A stretch of 64,000 nucleotides of DNA, taken from the NCBI RefSeq assembly GCF_003702045.1, contig NZ_RBTP01000012.1:496001-560000 (forward strand), given 5' to 3'. Positions within the stretch are counted from its first letter, which is position 1. The number at the start of each line of letters is the position of its first letter. Made by a program: the position numbers and the translations under genes. Shown piece after piece: positions 18,082 through 27,581 of the stretch. The DNA comes from Pseudomonas viridiflava. GTDB lineage: Bacteria > Pseudomonadota > Gammaproteobacteria > Pseudomonadales > Pseudomonadaceae. Under the pieces are notes generated by a model. It did no database searches and was not told the DNA's origin. It saw nothing but the letters and a program-made list of their open reading frames with translations.

Positions 18082-18164
18082 CGTCGTGGTTGGCAGCCTT
18101 GGCATGAGCTACCCTCAACAACGCTGACAAGTAGGGCAACCTGTTTTCGCCCCGGAGTATTGTT

Positions 18165-19091
18165 ATGGCGTCACTGAGAGTGGCTTGTGTCATCCCGACC
18201 TACAACGGACGTAGCGACCTGGAGCGCCTGCTGGACTCTCTGGCCACGCAGACGGCCGCGTTCGACACCTTGATCGTCGACTCCAGCTCATTGGACGGCA
18301 CACTCGAACTGGCGCGTTCGCGTTGCGCGAATGTATTGCGCATCGACAGCAAGGATTTCAACCACGGCGGCACTCGGCAGATGATGGTCGACCTGCACCC
18401 CGCGTATGACGTTTACGTCTACATGACTCAGGACGCGTACGTCGAAGATGTGGACGCCATTGCCAATATTCTTCAGCCTTTCGCCGACCCCAAGGTCGGT
18501 GCGGTGTGCGGGCGTCAATTGCCGCACAAGAATGCCAATCTGTTGGCCCAGCACGCCAGGCTGTTCAATTACCCGCCAACTTCGCAGATCAAGACCCTGG
18601 CGGACGCGCCCGTACTCGGCATCAAGACGCCTTTCATGTCCAACTCCTTTGCGGCGTATCGCGGCGAAGCGTTACTGGCCATCGGCGGGTTCCCCCGGCA
18701 TGTGATTCTGTCCGAAGACATGTACGTCACGGCGAAGATGCTGATCGCTGGCTGGAAAGTGGCCTACGAAGGCTCTGCGGTCTGCCGGCATTCGCACAAT
18801 TACAGCCTGCGTGAGGAGTTTCGGCGCTATTTCGATATCGGCGTGTTCCAGTCCCGCGAGTCGTGGATCTACGAGACCTTCGGCGGCGTTGCGGGCGAGG
18901 GCATGCGCTATGTGAAGTCCGAACTCCAATTTCTGGGGCCCAGGCGTTTACTGTGGTGGCCGATGTCCTTCTTGCGCAATGGGCTCAAACTGCTGGCCTA
19001 CAAATTGAGCAAGCAGGAAAAACGCCTGCCCCGAGGCTTGAAAAAAAAGCTTGGGATGTACAAGCGTTATTGGGACAGCCCGTATGCGTAA
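18165..19091 (+). CDS. Family-2 glycosyltransferase, rhamnosyltransferase-like
   Basis: A 308-residue GT-A fold glycosyltransferase. It has VACVIPTYNGRSDLERLLDSL at the N terminus, a DSSSLDGT nucleotide-sugar region, TQDAYVED in the DXD position and LSEDMYVTAKMLIAGWKVAYE in the acceptor/catalytic part. It most resembles RfbN-type rhamnosyltransferases that build surface polysaccharide, but no other polysaccharide gene is nearby, so acceptor and pathway are unknown. CCGGAGTATTGTT precedes the ATG. Confidence 0.85.
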   Translation: MASLRVACVIPTYNGRSDLERLLDSLATQTAAFDTLIVDSSSLDGTLELARSRCANVLRIDSKDFNHGGTRQMMVDLHPAYDVYVYMTQDAYVEDVDAIANILQPFADPKVGAVCGRQLPHKNANLLAQHARLFNYPPTSQIKTLADAPVLGIKTPFMSNSFAAYRGEALLAIGGFPRHVILSEDMYVTAKMLIAGWKVAYEGSAVCRHSHNYSLREEFRRYFDIGVFQSRESWIYETFGGVAGEGMRYVKSELQFLGPRRLLWWPMSFLRNGLKLLAYKLSKQEKRLPRGLKKKLGMYKRYWDSPYA

Positions 19092-19427
19092 GCCTGCGGT
19101 AGCGTCACGCTCCCCGTTCATCGGTATACAGATCTTGCAGCAGCCAATGGACTGGGGAGGCGGCTTGCCGGCGATGCGCTTTGCGAAGCGACCTATCGGT
19201 GACTGAGCTGATGCTATCGCCGGCAAGCCGCCTCCCGCGGTTATGCATTCAGTCAGACTCTTTCGTGTTGGCACCGTTTTGCACGTCTTGTGGGCATGCC
19301 GACCCCCTCACGTATACATCTGCATTCGTGCGTCCCATGCACTTATACGCTGTGCAAATGTAAATTTTCCTGAGCGGCGTCGTTTTTTAAAATGACCGGG
19401 CTTCCTTTCTTTCGGATCTCGCTGCTC
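19092..19427. other. 336-bp intergenic region with a REP-like element
   Basis: No gene supported. It contains the palindromic repeat listed at 19155-19236; the rest shows no clear operator or terminator. Confidence 0.6.
19155..19236. repeat. REP-like palindromic element with 21-bp arms
   Basis: Perfect 21-bp inverted arms (19155-19175 and 19216-19236) with the core GGCGGCTTGCCGGCGAT, separated by 40 bases. The sequence is different from the element at 8562-8647 but the size and architecture are the same. It follows the glycosyltransferase gene. Confidence 0.8.
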
Positions 19428-20972
19428 ATGTCTTCCTTCGTCGCCATCGACTCTGCCGTCCCGGCTGCCCAGCCTGTCAGACCTGCCCCGGCAGTGTTCG
19501 ACCTGCGCATCATCATTGGCCTTTTGGGGGTGCTGTTGGCCGTGCTAGTCGCCGGCATCAACGAAGGCGTCACGCGCACCGCGATGGCCGACATCCGAGG
19601 GGCGATGTTCATCGGAGCTGACGAAGCCACCTGGTTGGTGGCCGCCTATTCGGCGACCTCGGTAGCAGCAATGGCGTTCGCGCCCTGGTTCGCGGTCAGC
19701 CTGTCGCTACGGCGTTTCACCTTGGGCGCTATTACGGCCTTCATCGTACTGGGCCTGTTATGCCCGTTCGCGCCGAATTACCCCAGCCTATTGGCGTTGC
19801 GCACCCTACAAGGTCTCGCCGCAGGCTGCCTGCCGCCCATGTTGATGACCGTTGCATTGCGTTTTCTGCCGCCTCACATAAAGCTCTACGGTCTGGCCGG
19901 TTACGCGCTGACCGCAACGTTCGGCCCGAGCCTGGGAATGCCACTGGCGGCCTTGTGGACCGAGTATTTCAATTGGCAGTGGACGTTCTGGCAGGTCATT
20001 CCTGCGTGTCTGTTGGCGATGGTCGCCATCGGCCACGGTATTCCTCAGGATCCGTTGCGGCTGGAACGCTTCAAGACATTCAACTGGCGTGGCGTGGCGT
20101 TGGGGCTGCCCGCCATTGCAGCGTTGGTGATCGGCATCCTGCAAGGCAATCGGCTGGACTGGTTCGAGTCCACCCTGATCTGCTGGCTGCTGGGGGGCGG
20201 GCTGGTGCTGCTGGTGGCGTTCATGGTCAATGAATGGCTGAACCCAGTACCGTTTTTCAAGTTGCAGTTGCTGGCGAGCCGAAACCTCTCTCACGCGCTG
20301 CTCACGCTGGGCGGCGTCTTGATCGTGCTGACGGCGGTGGCTTCGATTCCATCCTCCTATCTGGCCCAGGTTCAGGGTTATCGGCCGTTACAGACAGCGC
20401 CGCTGATGCTGATCGTTGCCTTGCCCCAGCTGTTTGCGCTGCCTCTGGTCGCGGCGCTGTGCAACGTGCGCTGGATCGATTGTCGCTGGGTGCTGGCGAT
20501 CGGGCTTGGTTTATTGGCGCTGTATTGCGCGCTGGCGACGCAGATGACGTCTGAGTGGATTCGCGACAACTTTTACAGCCTGCAGCTGCTGCAAATCATC
20601 GCCCAGCCGATGGCGGTGTTGCCGTTACTGATGCAGGCGACTGGCGGGATCGCGCCGCCTGATGGGCCGTTCGCGTCTTCCTGGTTTAACACCGTACGTG
20701 GGCTGTCGGCGGTCATCGCCACCGGCGTGCTGGAAGCCCTGACAACCTCGCGTCAGCATTTTCATTCCAACGTGCTGGTCGATCGTCTGGGCAACTCGCC
20801 CTGGCTGGCCGCCGACGACTCGGTCGCTTCCCTGACGCATCGGTTGCACGAACAGGCGGTGGTCCTGACCAGTGCCGATTTGTATGTCTGCATGGGCTGG
20901 CTGGCCGCCGGATTGATCCTCCTGATTCCCCTGATGCCGACGCGGGTCTATCCGCCTCGTGCGCCGAACTGA
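19428..20972 (+). CDS. EmrB/QacA-type MFS efflux pump subunit
   Basis: A 514-residue, 14-helix DHA2-family drug:H+ antiporter. WLVAAYSATSVAAMAF and LRTLQGLAAGCLPPML match conserved helices of EmrB-like proteins. ATG 19428 is preferred over 19392 because it has a GGAT spacing and the first helix begins soon after. It is the inner-membrane component of a three-gene operon with the adaptor and outer-membrane factor that follow. Confidence 0.88.
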   Translation: MSSFVAIDSAVPAAQPVRPAPAVFDLRIIIGLLGVLLAVLVAGINEGVTRTAMADIRGAMFIGADEATWLVAAYSATSVAAMAFAPWFAVSLSLRRFTLGAITAFIVLGLLCPFAPNYPSLLALRTLQGLAAGCLPPMLMTVALRFLPPHIKLYGLAGYALTATFGPSLGMPLAALWTEYFNWQWTFWQVIPACLLAMVAIGHGIPQDPLRLERFKTFNWRGVALGLPAIAALVIGILQGNRLDWFESTLICWLLGGGLVLLVAFMVNEWLNPVPFFKLQLLASRNLSHALLTLGGVLIVLTAVASIPSSYLAQVQGYRPLQTAPLMLIVALPQLFALPLVAALCNVRWIDCRWVLAIGLGLLALYCALATQMTSEWIRDNFYSLQLLQIIAQPMAVLPLLMQATGGIAPPDGPFASSWFNTVRGLSAVIATGVLEALTTSRQHFHSNVLVDRLGNSPWLAADDSVASLTHRLHEQAVVLTSADLYVCMGWLAAGLILLIPLMPTRVYPPRAPN

Positions 20973-20992
20973 TTTCTGTCGAGACCCTTTTC

Positions 20993-22048
20993 ATGAGCAT
21001 GACTTCAAAACAGACCCTGGCTTTGTGCGGCGCGGCCATCGTGGTCGCCGGCCTGAGCCTCTACACATTGACCGGTGAAAGCACCTATCAGGCCACTAAC
21101 GATGCGTTCATTATTGCGGACTATTCGGTGGTGGCGCCCAAAGTGTCCGGTTTCATCAGTCAAGTGCTGGTGGAAGACAACCAGCCGGTCAAGGCAGGCC
21201 AGTTACTGGCTGTGATTGACGATCGCGACGCGCAGACGGAGTTGGCGTCGGCCGAAGCGGGTGTGCTGAGCGCTGCTGCAGAACTTGAGCAGGTCACCGC
21301 ACTGTTGGAGCGCCAGACAGCAGTGATCGATCAGGCCAGGGCTGCGTTGACGGCCAGCGGCGCCGCAGTGCGGTTTGCCGAGCAGGAACGCGCCCGTTAC
21401 GAGCACCTGGCAGGTGCGGGTGCAGGCACCGTGCAGAACGCGCAACAGGCACGCAACCGGATCGACACCGCCAATGCCCATCACGCCAGCGCCAGTGCTT
21501 CGCTGGTGGCCGAGCGTAAGCAGGTCGACATCCTGACCGCTCGCCAGCACAGCGCCAAAGCCGGCCTCAAACACGCACAGGCTGCTCGCGATCAAGCGCA
21601 GTTGCAGTTGTCGTACACGCGCATCGTTGCGCCCATCGACGGCATGGTTGGCGAGCGGGCAGTGCGCGTCGGTAACTACGTCAACCCGGGCAGCAAGCTG
21701 TTGTCGGTGGTGCCACTCGCCGACGCCTACGTAGTGGGCAATTTCCAGGAAACCCAGTTGACCCATGTGAGCGTGGGGCAGGCGGTCGAGGTGCGAGTCG
21801 ACACCTATCCGGATGAAGTGCTCAAGGCCCACGTGCATAGCATCGCCCCGGCTACCGGGGTGACCTTCGCCGCAGTGCGGCCCGATAATGCTACGGGCAA
21901 TTTCACCAAGGTCGTGCAGCGCATTCCCGTGAAAATCGTCCTCGATCCCGGACAACCACTGACCGCTCGGTTGCGGGTGGGCATGTCGGTGGACGCCCGT
22001 ATCGACACGCAATCTTCGTCTGCTGACCCGCTGGCAGGTGCCTTGTGA
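20993..22048 (+). CDS. EmrA/HlyD-type membrane-fusion protein
   Basis: A 351-residue periplasmic adaptor: one N-terminal membrane helix (about 9-27), a split biotinyl-lipoyl domain (SVVAPKVSGFISQVLVEDNQPVKAGQLLAVID), a long helical hairpin (about 80-190) rich in Ala, Glu and Gln, and a beta-barrel domain with IVAPIDGMVGERAVRVG. It links the MFS pump to the outer-membrane channel encoded next. Its TGA overlaps the GTG of that gene. Confidence 0.92.
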   Translation: MSMTSKQTLALCGAAIVVAGLSLYTLTGESTYQATNDAFIIADYSVVAPKVSGFISQVLVEDNQPVKAGQLLAVIDDRDAQTELASAEAGVLSAAAELEQVTALLERQTAVIDQARAALTASGAAVRFAEQERARYEHLAGAGAGTVQNAQQARNRIDTANAHHASASASLVAERKQVDILTARQHSAKAGLKHAQAARDQAQLQLSYTRIVAPIDGMVGERAVRVGNYVNPGSKLLSVVPLADAYVVGNFQETQLTHVSVGQAVEVRVDTYPDEVLKAHVHSIAPATGVTFAAVRPDNATGNFTKVVQRIPVKIVLDPGQPLTARLRVGMSVDARIDTQSSSADPLAGAL

Positions 22049-23460
22049 ACCGCGTTCTTGCGGCCAGCAGTCTGGCAGTGTTGGCAAGCTTGTCGGGTTG
22101 CCAGGTCGGACACGATTTTCAGCGGCCGCCAGCCAGCGAGGTGCAATGGCTACCAGTTCAGGGAGAGCAAGCCGCGAGCCGAATTAATACCACCCCTTAT
22201 GGTGCGCGATGGTGGGAGATCTTCCGTGACGCCCAATTGTCATCATTGATTGACCGGGCTGCGACCTCCAACCTCGATCTGAAAATGGCGGAGGCGCGGT
22301 TGGCGCAGAGCCGTGCAGCGCGTCAGGTCGTGGCCGGTGAGCAGACGCCCGGTGTGGATGGCAAGCTGGGTTACCAGCGCAAGCGCAACAGCGCCGAAGG
22401 GCTGAATGATCCGTCTGGCAACGAGGGCAGGGCGGCTTTCAATCAGTGGGATGGCGGCATCAATGCCAGTTGGGAAGTCGATTTGTGGGGACGGGTCAAG
22501 CGCGAAGTCGAGGCCGCCGACGCCAACGTGGATGTCGCGGAAAACGACCGACGCGCAGCCCTGCTGTCGCTTCAGGCCGAAGTCGCCAGAGACTATCTGC
22601 AACTGCGTGGGACCCAGGCCGTGCTCGCCGTGACGCGACAGAATCTGCAGTTGTCACGCAACAGCCTTGAGTTGTCACAGATCAGGCAGGGCAGCGGGGT
22701 TGCCACCAACCTGGACGTGGCCGAGGCTGCAGCGCAGGTGTCGGCGGTCGAGTCCCGCCTGCCGGTGCTTGAGCAGCGGCAGACGCAGTTGATTAACGCA
22801 CTGGGCCTGTTGCTGGCGCAGTCGCCGAGAGCGCTGCAAGGTGAGCTGGAAAAACCGATGGAGATGATCGCCGTTCCCGCCACAGTGCCAGTGGGCCTGC
22901 CTTCGGAGCTGGCGCAACGCCGCCCGGACATTCGCCGCGCCGAAGCGCGCCTGCATGCGGCCACCGCGAGCATTGGCGTGGCGCAGGGCGATTTCTATCC
23001 GCGTATCGTGCTGTCGGGTAACGTGGGTTTTCAAGCCTTGCAGTTGTCCGATCTCGGCAGTTGGGGGTCGCGCCAATTCGGTATCGGCCCGCAACTGAGC
23101 CTGCCGATCTTCGAAGGCGGTCGCTTGCGCGGCATGCTGCGTTTGCGCGAAGCCCAGGAGCAGGAAACAGCCTTGGCCTATCAACAGACCGTGTTGAGGG
23201 CCTGGCAGGAAATCGACGACAGCATGAGCCTCTACAACGCCAGTCAGTTGCAGCAACGCAAGCTGGATGACGCGGTGCGCCAGAATCGTATCGCGCTCGA
23301 CACCGCCAGGCAGCAATACGCAGAAGGCGTGGTGGATTTTCTCAACGTCCTGACGGTGCAGCGCACCCTGCTGGACATCGAGCAGCAATGGGTCCAGAGC
23401 TCGACCACTCAGGCCCAGGCGCTGGTGGGGTTGTACAGCGCGCTGGGCGGTGGTTGGTAA
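22045..23460 (+). CDS. NodT/OprM-type outer-membrane efflux lipoprotein
   Basis: A 471-residue outer-membrane factor with lipobox LASLSGC, two OEP repeats and the conserved ELAQRRPDIRRAEARLHAATA block. It starts with GTG at 22045, overlapping the adaptor gene by 4 bp, so the two are translationally coupled. It forms the exit duct of the EmrAB-like pump. No dedicated regulator gene is adjacent. Confidence 0.92.
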   Translation: MNRVLAASSLAVLASLSGCQVGHDFQRPPASEVQWLPVQGEQAASRINTTPYGARWWEIFRDAQLSSLIDRAATSNLDLKMAEARLAQSRAARQVVAGEQTPGVDGKLGYQRKRNSAEGLNDPSGNEGRAAFNQWDGGINASWEVDLWGRVKREVEAADANVDVAENDRRAALLSLQAEVARDYLQLRGTQAVLAVTRQNLQLSRNSLELSQIRQGSGVATNLDVAEAAAQVSAVESRLPVLEQRQTQLINALGLLLAQSPRALQGELEKPMEMIAVPATVPVGLPSELAQRRPDIRRAEARLHAATASIGVAQGDFYPRIVLSGNVGFQALQLSDLGSWGSRQFGIGPQLSLPIFEGGRLRGMLRLREAQEQETALAYQQTVLRAWQEIDDSMSLYNASQLQQRKLDDAVRQNRIALDTARQQYAEGVVDFLNVLTVQRTLLDIEQQWVQSSTTQAQALVGLYSALGGGW

Positions 23461-23462
23461 TG

Positions 23463-25274
23463 TCAGCTCCTGGCGGCTTCTTCTTCCTCCAGGCGATCCG
23501 CTTCGAACAGTTGAGCGAGTTCGGCCCGGGCCTCGCGAGCCGTTTGCAGAACCTTCGCTTCGTCGTCGTAGATCTCGTGCTGCGCGGCGAGTACCTGTTC
23601 GTCATGGCGCTTGAACCGGCTGATCCGCGCATCGGCCTGGGCCTCGCTCAGGCCTAGCCCCAGCAAGGTCTGACGGGACATCTCAAGGCTTGAATAAAAC
23701 GTCTCGCGCACAGCCTGTGCCCCGGCATCCATCAGCTTGTGCACGTGCTGACGGTTACGAGCGCGCGCGATGATTTTCATGTGCGGGTAGAGCTTGCTGA
23801 TCAACTCGGCGGTCTTGATGTTGATGTCCGGATCATCGGTGGCAATGATGAAAAATTCGGCGTCCTGGACCTTGGCCGCCCTGAGGATTTCAGGGCGCAA
23901 GGGGTCGCCGTAGAACACCGGCACGTTGCCGAAACTGCGTGAGAACTCGATGGACTCCACGGCGGTGTCCAGTGCCACGAACGGGATCTTCTGAGCGCGC
24001 AGAATCCGCGCCACGATCTGGCCCATCCGGCCCATGCCCGCAATCACTACCCGGGGTTTGTCGGTCTGGATGTCGCGGTATTCTTCCGGGACTTCCACCA
24101 CTTTGGCCTTGGGTTTGATCCAGCGTGCCAAGGCAATGAACAACAAAGGCGTAATGGCCATCGACAGGGTGATGGTCAGCACCAGCATGTCGTAGAGGCC
24201 TGCTTCGAACAGCCCCTGAGCGCTACCGATCTTGAACACCACGAACGCGAACTCGCCACCTGCTGCCAGCACCAAACCCAGACGCAGTGCGCTGCGCTTG
24301 CTCAGGCCTCCCGCTGAGCGGCCAATGATGAACAGCAGGGGCAGCTTGATCCCCACCAGCAAGACCGTGAGGCCGAGTACCACCAACGGTGCGCTGAACA
24401 GCAGGCCGACATTGGCACCCATGCCGACGCTGATGAAAAACAGCCCCAGCAGCAGACCCTTGAACGGCTCGATCTGGGCTTCGAGTTCATGCCGGTACTC
24501 GGAGTCCGCCAGCAACAGACCGGCCAGAAAGGCTCCCAGCGCCATTGAGACGCCAACCAGTTCCATCAGCCACGCAGTACCGATGACGACCAGCAAGGCA
24601 GTGGCAGTCGAGACTTCCTGAATTTTGGTCTTGGCGACGATGCGAAACACCGGGCGCAACAGGTAGCGTCCGCCCACCACAACGATGGCGATGCTGCCCA
24701 GAACCTGCAGGCCGTGATTGATGCTTTCCTGGGTGCTGGTCGCATGGTCCGCGCCAGCCAGAAAGGGCACCAGCGCGATCAGCGGAATGGCCGCGATATC
24801 CTGGAACAGCAGAATGGCGAAAGCCATGCGCCCGTGAGGGCTGTTCAGTTCCTTGCGCTCTGCCAGGCTCTGCAGGCCGAACGCGGTCGACGACAGGGCC
24901 AGGCCAAGCCCCAGCACGATCGCCGTGTTCATGGACTGGCCGAACGCGAACAGGGCGACGGCGCCAATGACCAGGCCGGTCAGCAGCACCTGTGCCATGC
25001 CGACGCCAAACACCGCCTTGCGCATCACCCATAAACGTTTTGGCGACAGCTCGAGGCCGATAATGAACAGCAGTAATACCACCCCAAGTTCGGAGATGTG
25101 GCTGACACTCTCCGTATCGCCTATCAACCCCAGCACCGAGGGGCCGATCACGACACCTGCGACCAGGTAACCGATCACGGCGCCCAGTTTCAGGCGTTTG
25201 GCTAACGGTACGGCAATGACGGCGGCAAATAGAAACACCACTGCGGCCTGCAGCAGGCTGCCTTCATGGGGCAT
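23463..25274 (-). CDS. Kef-type K+/H+ antiporter (CPA2) with TrkA-N domain
   Basis: A 603-residue glutathione-regulated-type potassium efflux protein. About twelve membrane helices (5-380) include the CPA2 core with LFQDIAAIPLIALVP. A cytoplasmic Rossmann TrkA-N domain follows (about 405-520; VVIAGMGRMGQIVARIL). The C-terminal tail is rich in Glu and Ala. AAGGAGTTTCAC directly precedes the start at 25274. No KefF/KefG ancillary subunit is next to it. Confidence 0.9.
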   Translation of the reverse strand: MPHEGSLLQAAVVFLFAAVIAVPLAKRLKLGAVIGYLVAGVVIGPSVLGLIGDTESVSHISELGVVLLLFIIGLELSPKRLWVMRKAVFGVGMAQVLLTGLVIGAVALFAFGQSMNTAIVLGLGLALSSTAFGLQSLAERKELNSPHGRMAFAILLFQDIAAIPLIALVPFLAGADHATSTQESINHGLQVLGSIAIVVVGGRYLLRPVFRIVAKTKIQEVSTATALLVVIGTAWLMELVGVSMALGAFLAGLLLADSEYRHELEAQIEPFKGLLLGLFFISVGMGANVGLLFSAPLVVLGLTVLLVGIKLPLLFIIGRSAGGLSKRSALRLGLVLAAGGEFAFVVFKIGSAQGLFEAGLYDMLVLTITLSMAITPLLFIALARWIKPKAKVVEVPEEYRDIQTDKPRVVIAGMGRMGQIVARILRAQKIPFVALDTAVESIEFSRSFGNVPVFYGDPLRPEILRAAKVQDAEFFIIATDDPDINIKTAELISKLYPHMKIIARARNRQHVHKLMDAGAQAVRETFYSSLEMSRQTLLGLGLSEAQADARISRFKRHDEQVLAAQHEIYDDEAKVLQTAREARAELAQLFEADRLEEEEAARS

Positions 25275-25527
25275 GTGAAACTCCTTGGCAATGACGGGAA
25301 ACGATTTGAAACAGGTCGGCATTAAACCACGTGAGTTTTACACGGCAACGTTGAATCCGGCATGTCCATCATCAACCGCATTGATGATTGCAGCCAGGAC
25401 GGCAGGCGAGGGGAGAGGGAAAGTGGGTGTAAAGTATCTCGCCATGCCATCTGGCGAGCATCGGCGTAAGATGTCGGCGCATTTGCGCAGCGCCAATGCC
25501 GTTCGTGACGTACTCAGGAAACCCGAA

Positions 25528-25716
25528 ATGACCAACAAGCAGCGTTTGATTTACTCGATTCTGATCGCCTTGGGTGTTCTGGCAATCATGCTGGGCCTGT
25601 CGCATTTGCAGAACAGTGGTGTGATCACCGAGAAGACCTTCCAGTACATCGCCATCGGCGTTGCGGTGCTGGTCGTGATCCTCAACGGGATCATGCGCCG
25701 TAAGGTCAGGCGTTGA
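25528..25716 (+). CDS. Small two-helix membrane protein, unknown function
   Basis: A 62-residue protein with two hydrophobic helices (about 7-23 and 37-55) and a basic tail (RRKVRR). AGGAAACCCGAA precedes ATG 25528. The frame is open upstream to 25285, but that extension lacks a ribosome site and is not hydrophobic. I do not recognise a family. Confidence 0.65.
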   Translation: MTNKQRLIYSILIALGVLAIMLGLSHLQNSGVITEKTFQYIAIGVAVLVVILNGIMRRKVRR

Positions 25717-25733
25717 GTTGACGAACTGTCAGT

Positions 25734-26114
25734 TCATCCGCCCGATTCACCCAGCCACTCCATCGCGCGGGGATGCAGGCTATACGTCTTGTCCTCGTTG
25801 AGGTGGATGACACCCTCGTCGCACAAGCGCTTTAGCACCTCGCGTACGCTGAGGAAAGACAGCGGCACGTCCAGCCTGAGCAATTGACTGTGGACGCCTC
25901 GCACACCTAGCGACTGGCCGTTTTCGTTCGACACCAGCAGTGCGTCCAGCACCTTGAGCCTGACCAGGCTGGTGCGCAAGCCAAAACTCTTAAGCAGCAG
26001 TCGGATGTGGTCATTGCCTGGCCGTTCCACCTCTGCGGCGGGCGATTGCGCCTGCGCAGAAATGGCCGTCTGCCGGAGCATCGTACGGGTCGTTGTTCCT
26101 TGACGATTGAACAT
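25734..26114 (-). CDS. Winged-helix DNA-binding protein, distantly Fur-like
   Basis: A 126-residue protein with a winged-helix pattern in its second half (LVRLKVLDALLVSNENGQSLGVRGVHSQLLRLDVPLSFLSVREVLKRLCDEGVIHL...). The arrangement recalls the DNA-binding half of Fur-type regulators, but no metal-binding His/Cys cluster or dimerisation domain follows. AAGGAGTTTGCGC precedes the start at 26114; the longer upstream frame is not needed. It lies downstream of the fecR-like gene in the same orientation, 216 bp away. Confidence 0.65.
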   Translation of the reverse strand: MFNRQGTTTRTMLRQTAISAQAQSPAAEVERPGNDHIRLLLKSFGLRTSLVRLKVLDALLVSNENGQSLGVRGVHSQLLRLDVPLSFLSVREVLKRLCDEGVIHLNEDKTYSLHPRAMEWLGESGG

Positions 26115-26330
26115 GCGCAAACTCCTTTTCAGGCTTTTTAAACAAATCTCATCTACTAAGACGAACGAGCAGACCAAAACCTCAGTTATGAATGAAAAAA
26201 AAGTAGCAGAGCGTTGCGCGTTGGGTTTGCGCAATCAGCGTTTACCCTTGCACAGAGGGACCTGGGGCGAGCAAAACAAGGCATGCGATGTGTTTCAGGA
26301 TGTGGGGGTCAGGCTTGTTTGGCTGGGCCG

Positions 26331-27362
26331 TCAGCCTTTGGGTGAGTCAGGCAGACGCCTGTTAAGCACCGGATTGCCGTTCTGGTTCTGCGTAACCTTG
26401 ACCGGCAATACTTTGGGCAGTGAAGCGAGCAGATTTGGAATGTCGCGGGTGTTGTAGGTCCCGCCAAGACGGATCTTTCCCGTCGCACTGTCGGCCAGCA
26501 GGATGGGGGTCTGAAGGTAACGGTTGATCATCGGCAGCGCCTGACTCAGGGGCAAGTCGTTGAAGATCAGCTTGCCGTTACGCCATGCCAGCGCGGTGTC
26601 ATTGGGGTCGATAGGGCTGACGCCAGGGTGGTTGTCGCCTGCCTTGTAACGGGCTTGCATACCCGGGGCGAGTGCGGCGCTGTGACCTGGCTGTGAACGA
26701 TCACTGCTGACCTGCACCGATCCTTCTACGAGCATGACCCGAACCTGGTCCTGATACGTCCACACGTTGAAGCGAGTGCCGGTCACCTTGATGCTCCCTT
26801 GGCCTGCATCCACCACGAACGGATGATTGACGTCGTGGCTAACCTCGAAAAAGGCTTCACCCTTTTTCAAGGTGACGCTGCGACGATCCTTGTAATCGGC
26901 GTAGACCAGCTCGGTGCTCAGGTCCATTTCCACGCGACTGCCGTCGTCCATCGTCACCAGCCGAGTGGCATCCGTGGTGGTGTAAGTCTGGTAGGCCGTG
27001 GGGATCAGGCCCTGATTCCAGCCCATGTACCCGGCAATCGGGATGGCCAGTGTCGCAACCGCAGCAGCCACTGCGAGAGGACGCCAGTGAACGCCTCGTT
27101 GCCTGCCAGGGGGCGGCTGGGTGTGCGACAGTGTGGGGATGATTACGGGCGATGGATTGACCGGCTGCACCTGTCCGGAAATGTCCCAGACTTCCTGCAT
27201 GGCCTGGAATTCCACAGCATGCAACGGATGCGCCTTGAGCCAATGATCGAATTGTTTTTTCTCGGCAGGCGAGCAGTCGTCAGCGTGCAGACGCATGCAC
27301 CAGTGCGCGGCGGCATCGGTGATCTGGTCGTATTGCGCTTCGCTGAGGCTGGGCTCGTTCAT
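26331..27362 (-). CDS. FecR-family anti-sigma/transmembrane signal protein
   Basis: A 343-residue FecR-type sensor. It has an N-terminal cytoplasmic anti-sigma segment (about 12-55; AAHWCMRLHADDCSPAEKKQFDHWL), one membrane helix (about 95-112), the periplasmic FecR domain (about 120-215) and a C-terminal STN-like module (FNDLPLSQALPMINRYL). Such proteins couple a TonB receptor to an ECF sigma factor. Neither partner is adjacent: upstream is dpkA, downstream a winged-helix gene. It is therefore an orphan. Confidence 0.88.
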   Translation of the reverse strand: MNEPSLSEAQYDQITDAAAHWCMRLHADDCSPAEKKQFDHWLKAHPLHAVEFQAMQEVWDISGQVQPVNPSPVIIPTLSHTQPPPGRQRGVHWRPLAVAAAVATLAIPIAGYMGWNQGLIPTAYQTYTTTDATRLVTMDDGSRVEMDLSTELVYADYKDRRSVTLKKGEAFFEVSHDVNHPFVVDAGQGSIKVTGTRFNVWTYQDQVRVMLVEGSVQVSSDRSQPGHSAALAPGMQARYKAGDNHPGVSPIDPNDTALAWRNGKLIFNDLPLSQALPMINRYLQTPILLADSATGKIRLGGTYNTRDIPNLLASLPKVLPVKVTQNQNGNPVLNRRLPDSPKG

Positions 27363-27581
27363 GGGGTCTCCGGTGCTGACCGTTGGCGCATTCTACCCTT
27401 GGATGACGCCAAGAAAGAACATGGGATGGTTACTATGTATCAACCAAAACTTAATTTTTCGTGAATGTAATCAGCTCTCATTGATGCATCGGTATAGGCA
27501 AGTGGCTCGTTCTCCCGCTGAGCGCTACGCTGTGTGGCCGCGATCAATGCATTTTCCGACCGTTATGACTCCGGAGTTCAG

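Noticed and set aside
27363..27480. Fur box upstream of the FecR gene
   Set aside because: Only a loose AT-rich match; fewer conserved positions than expected for a functional site.
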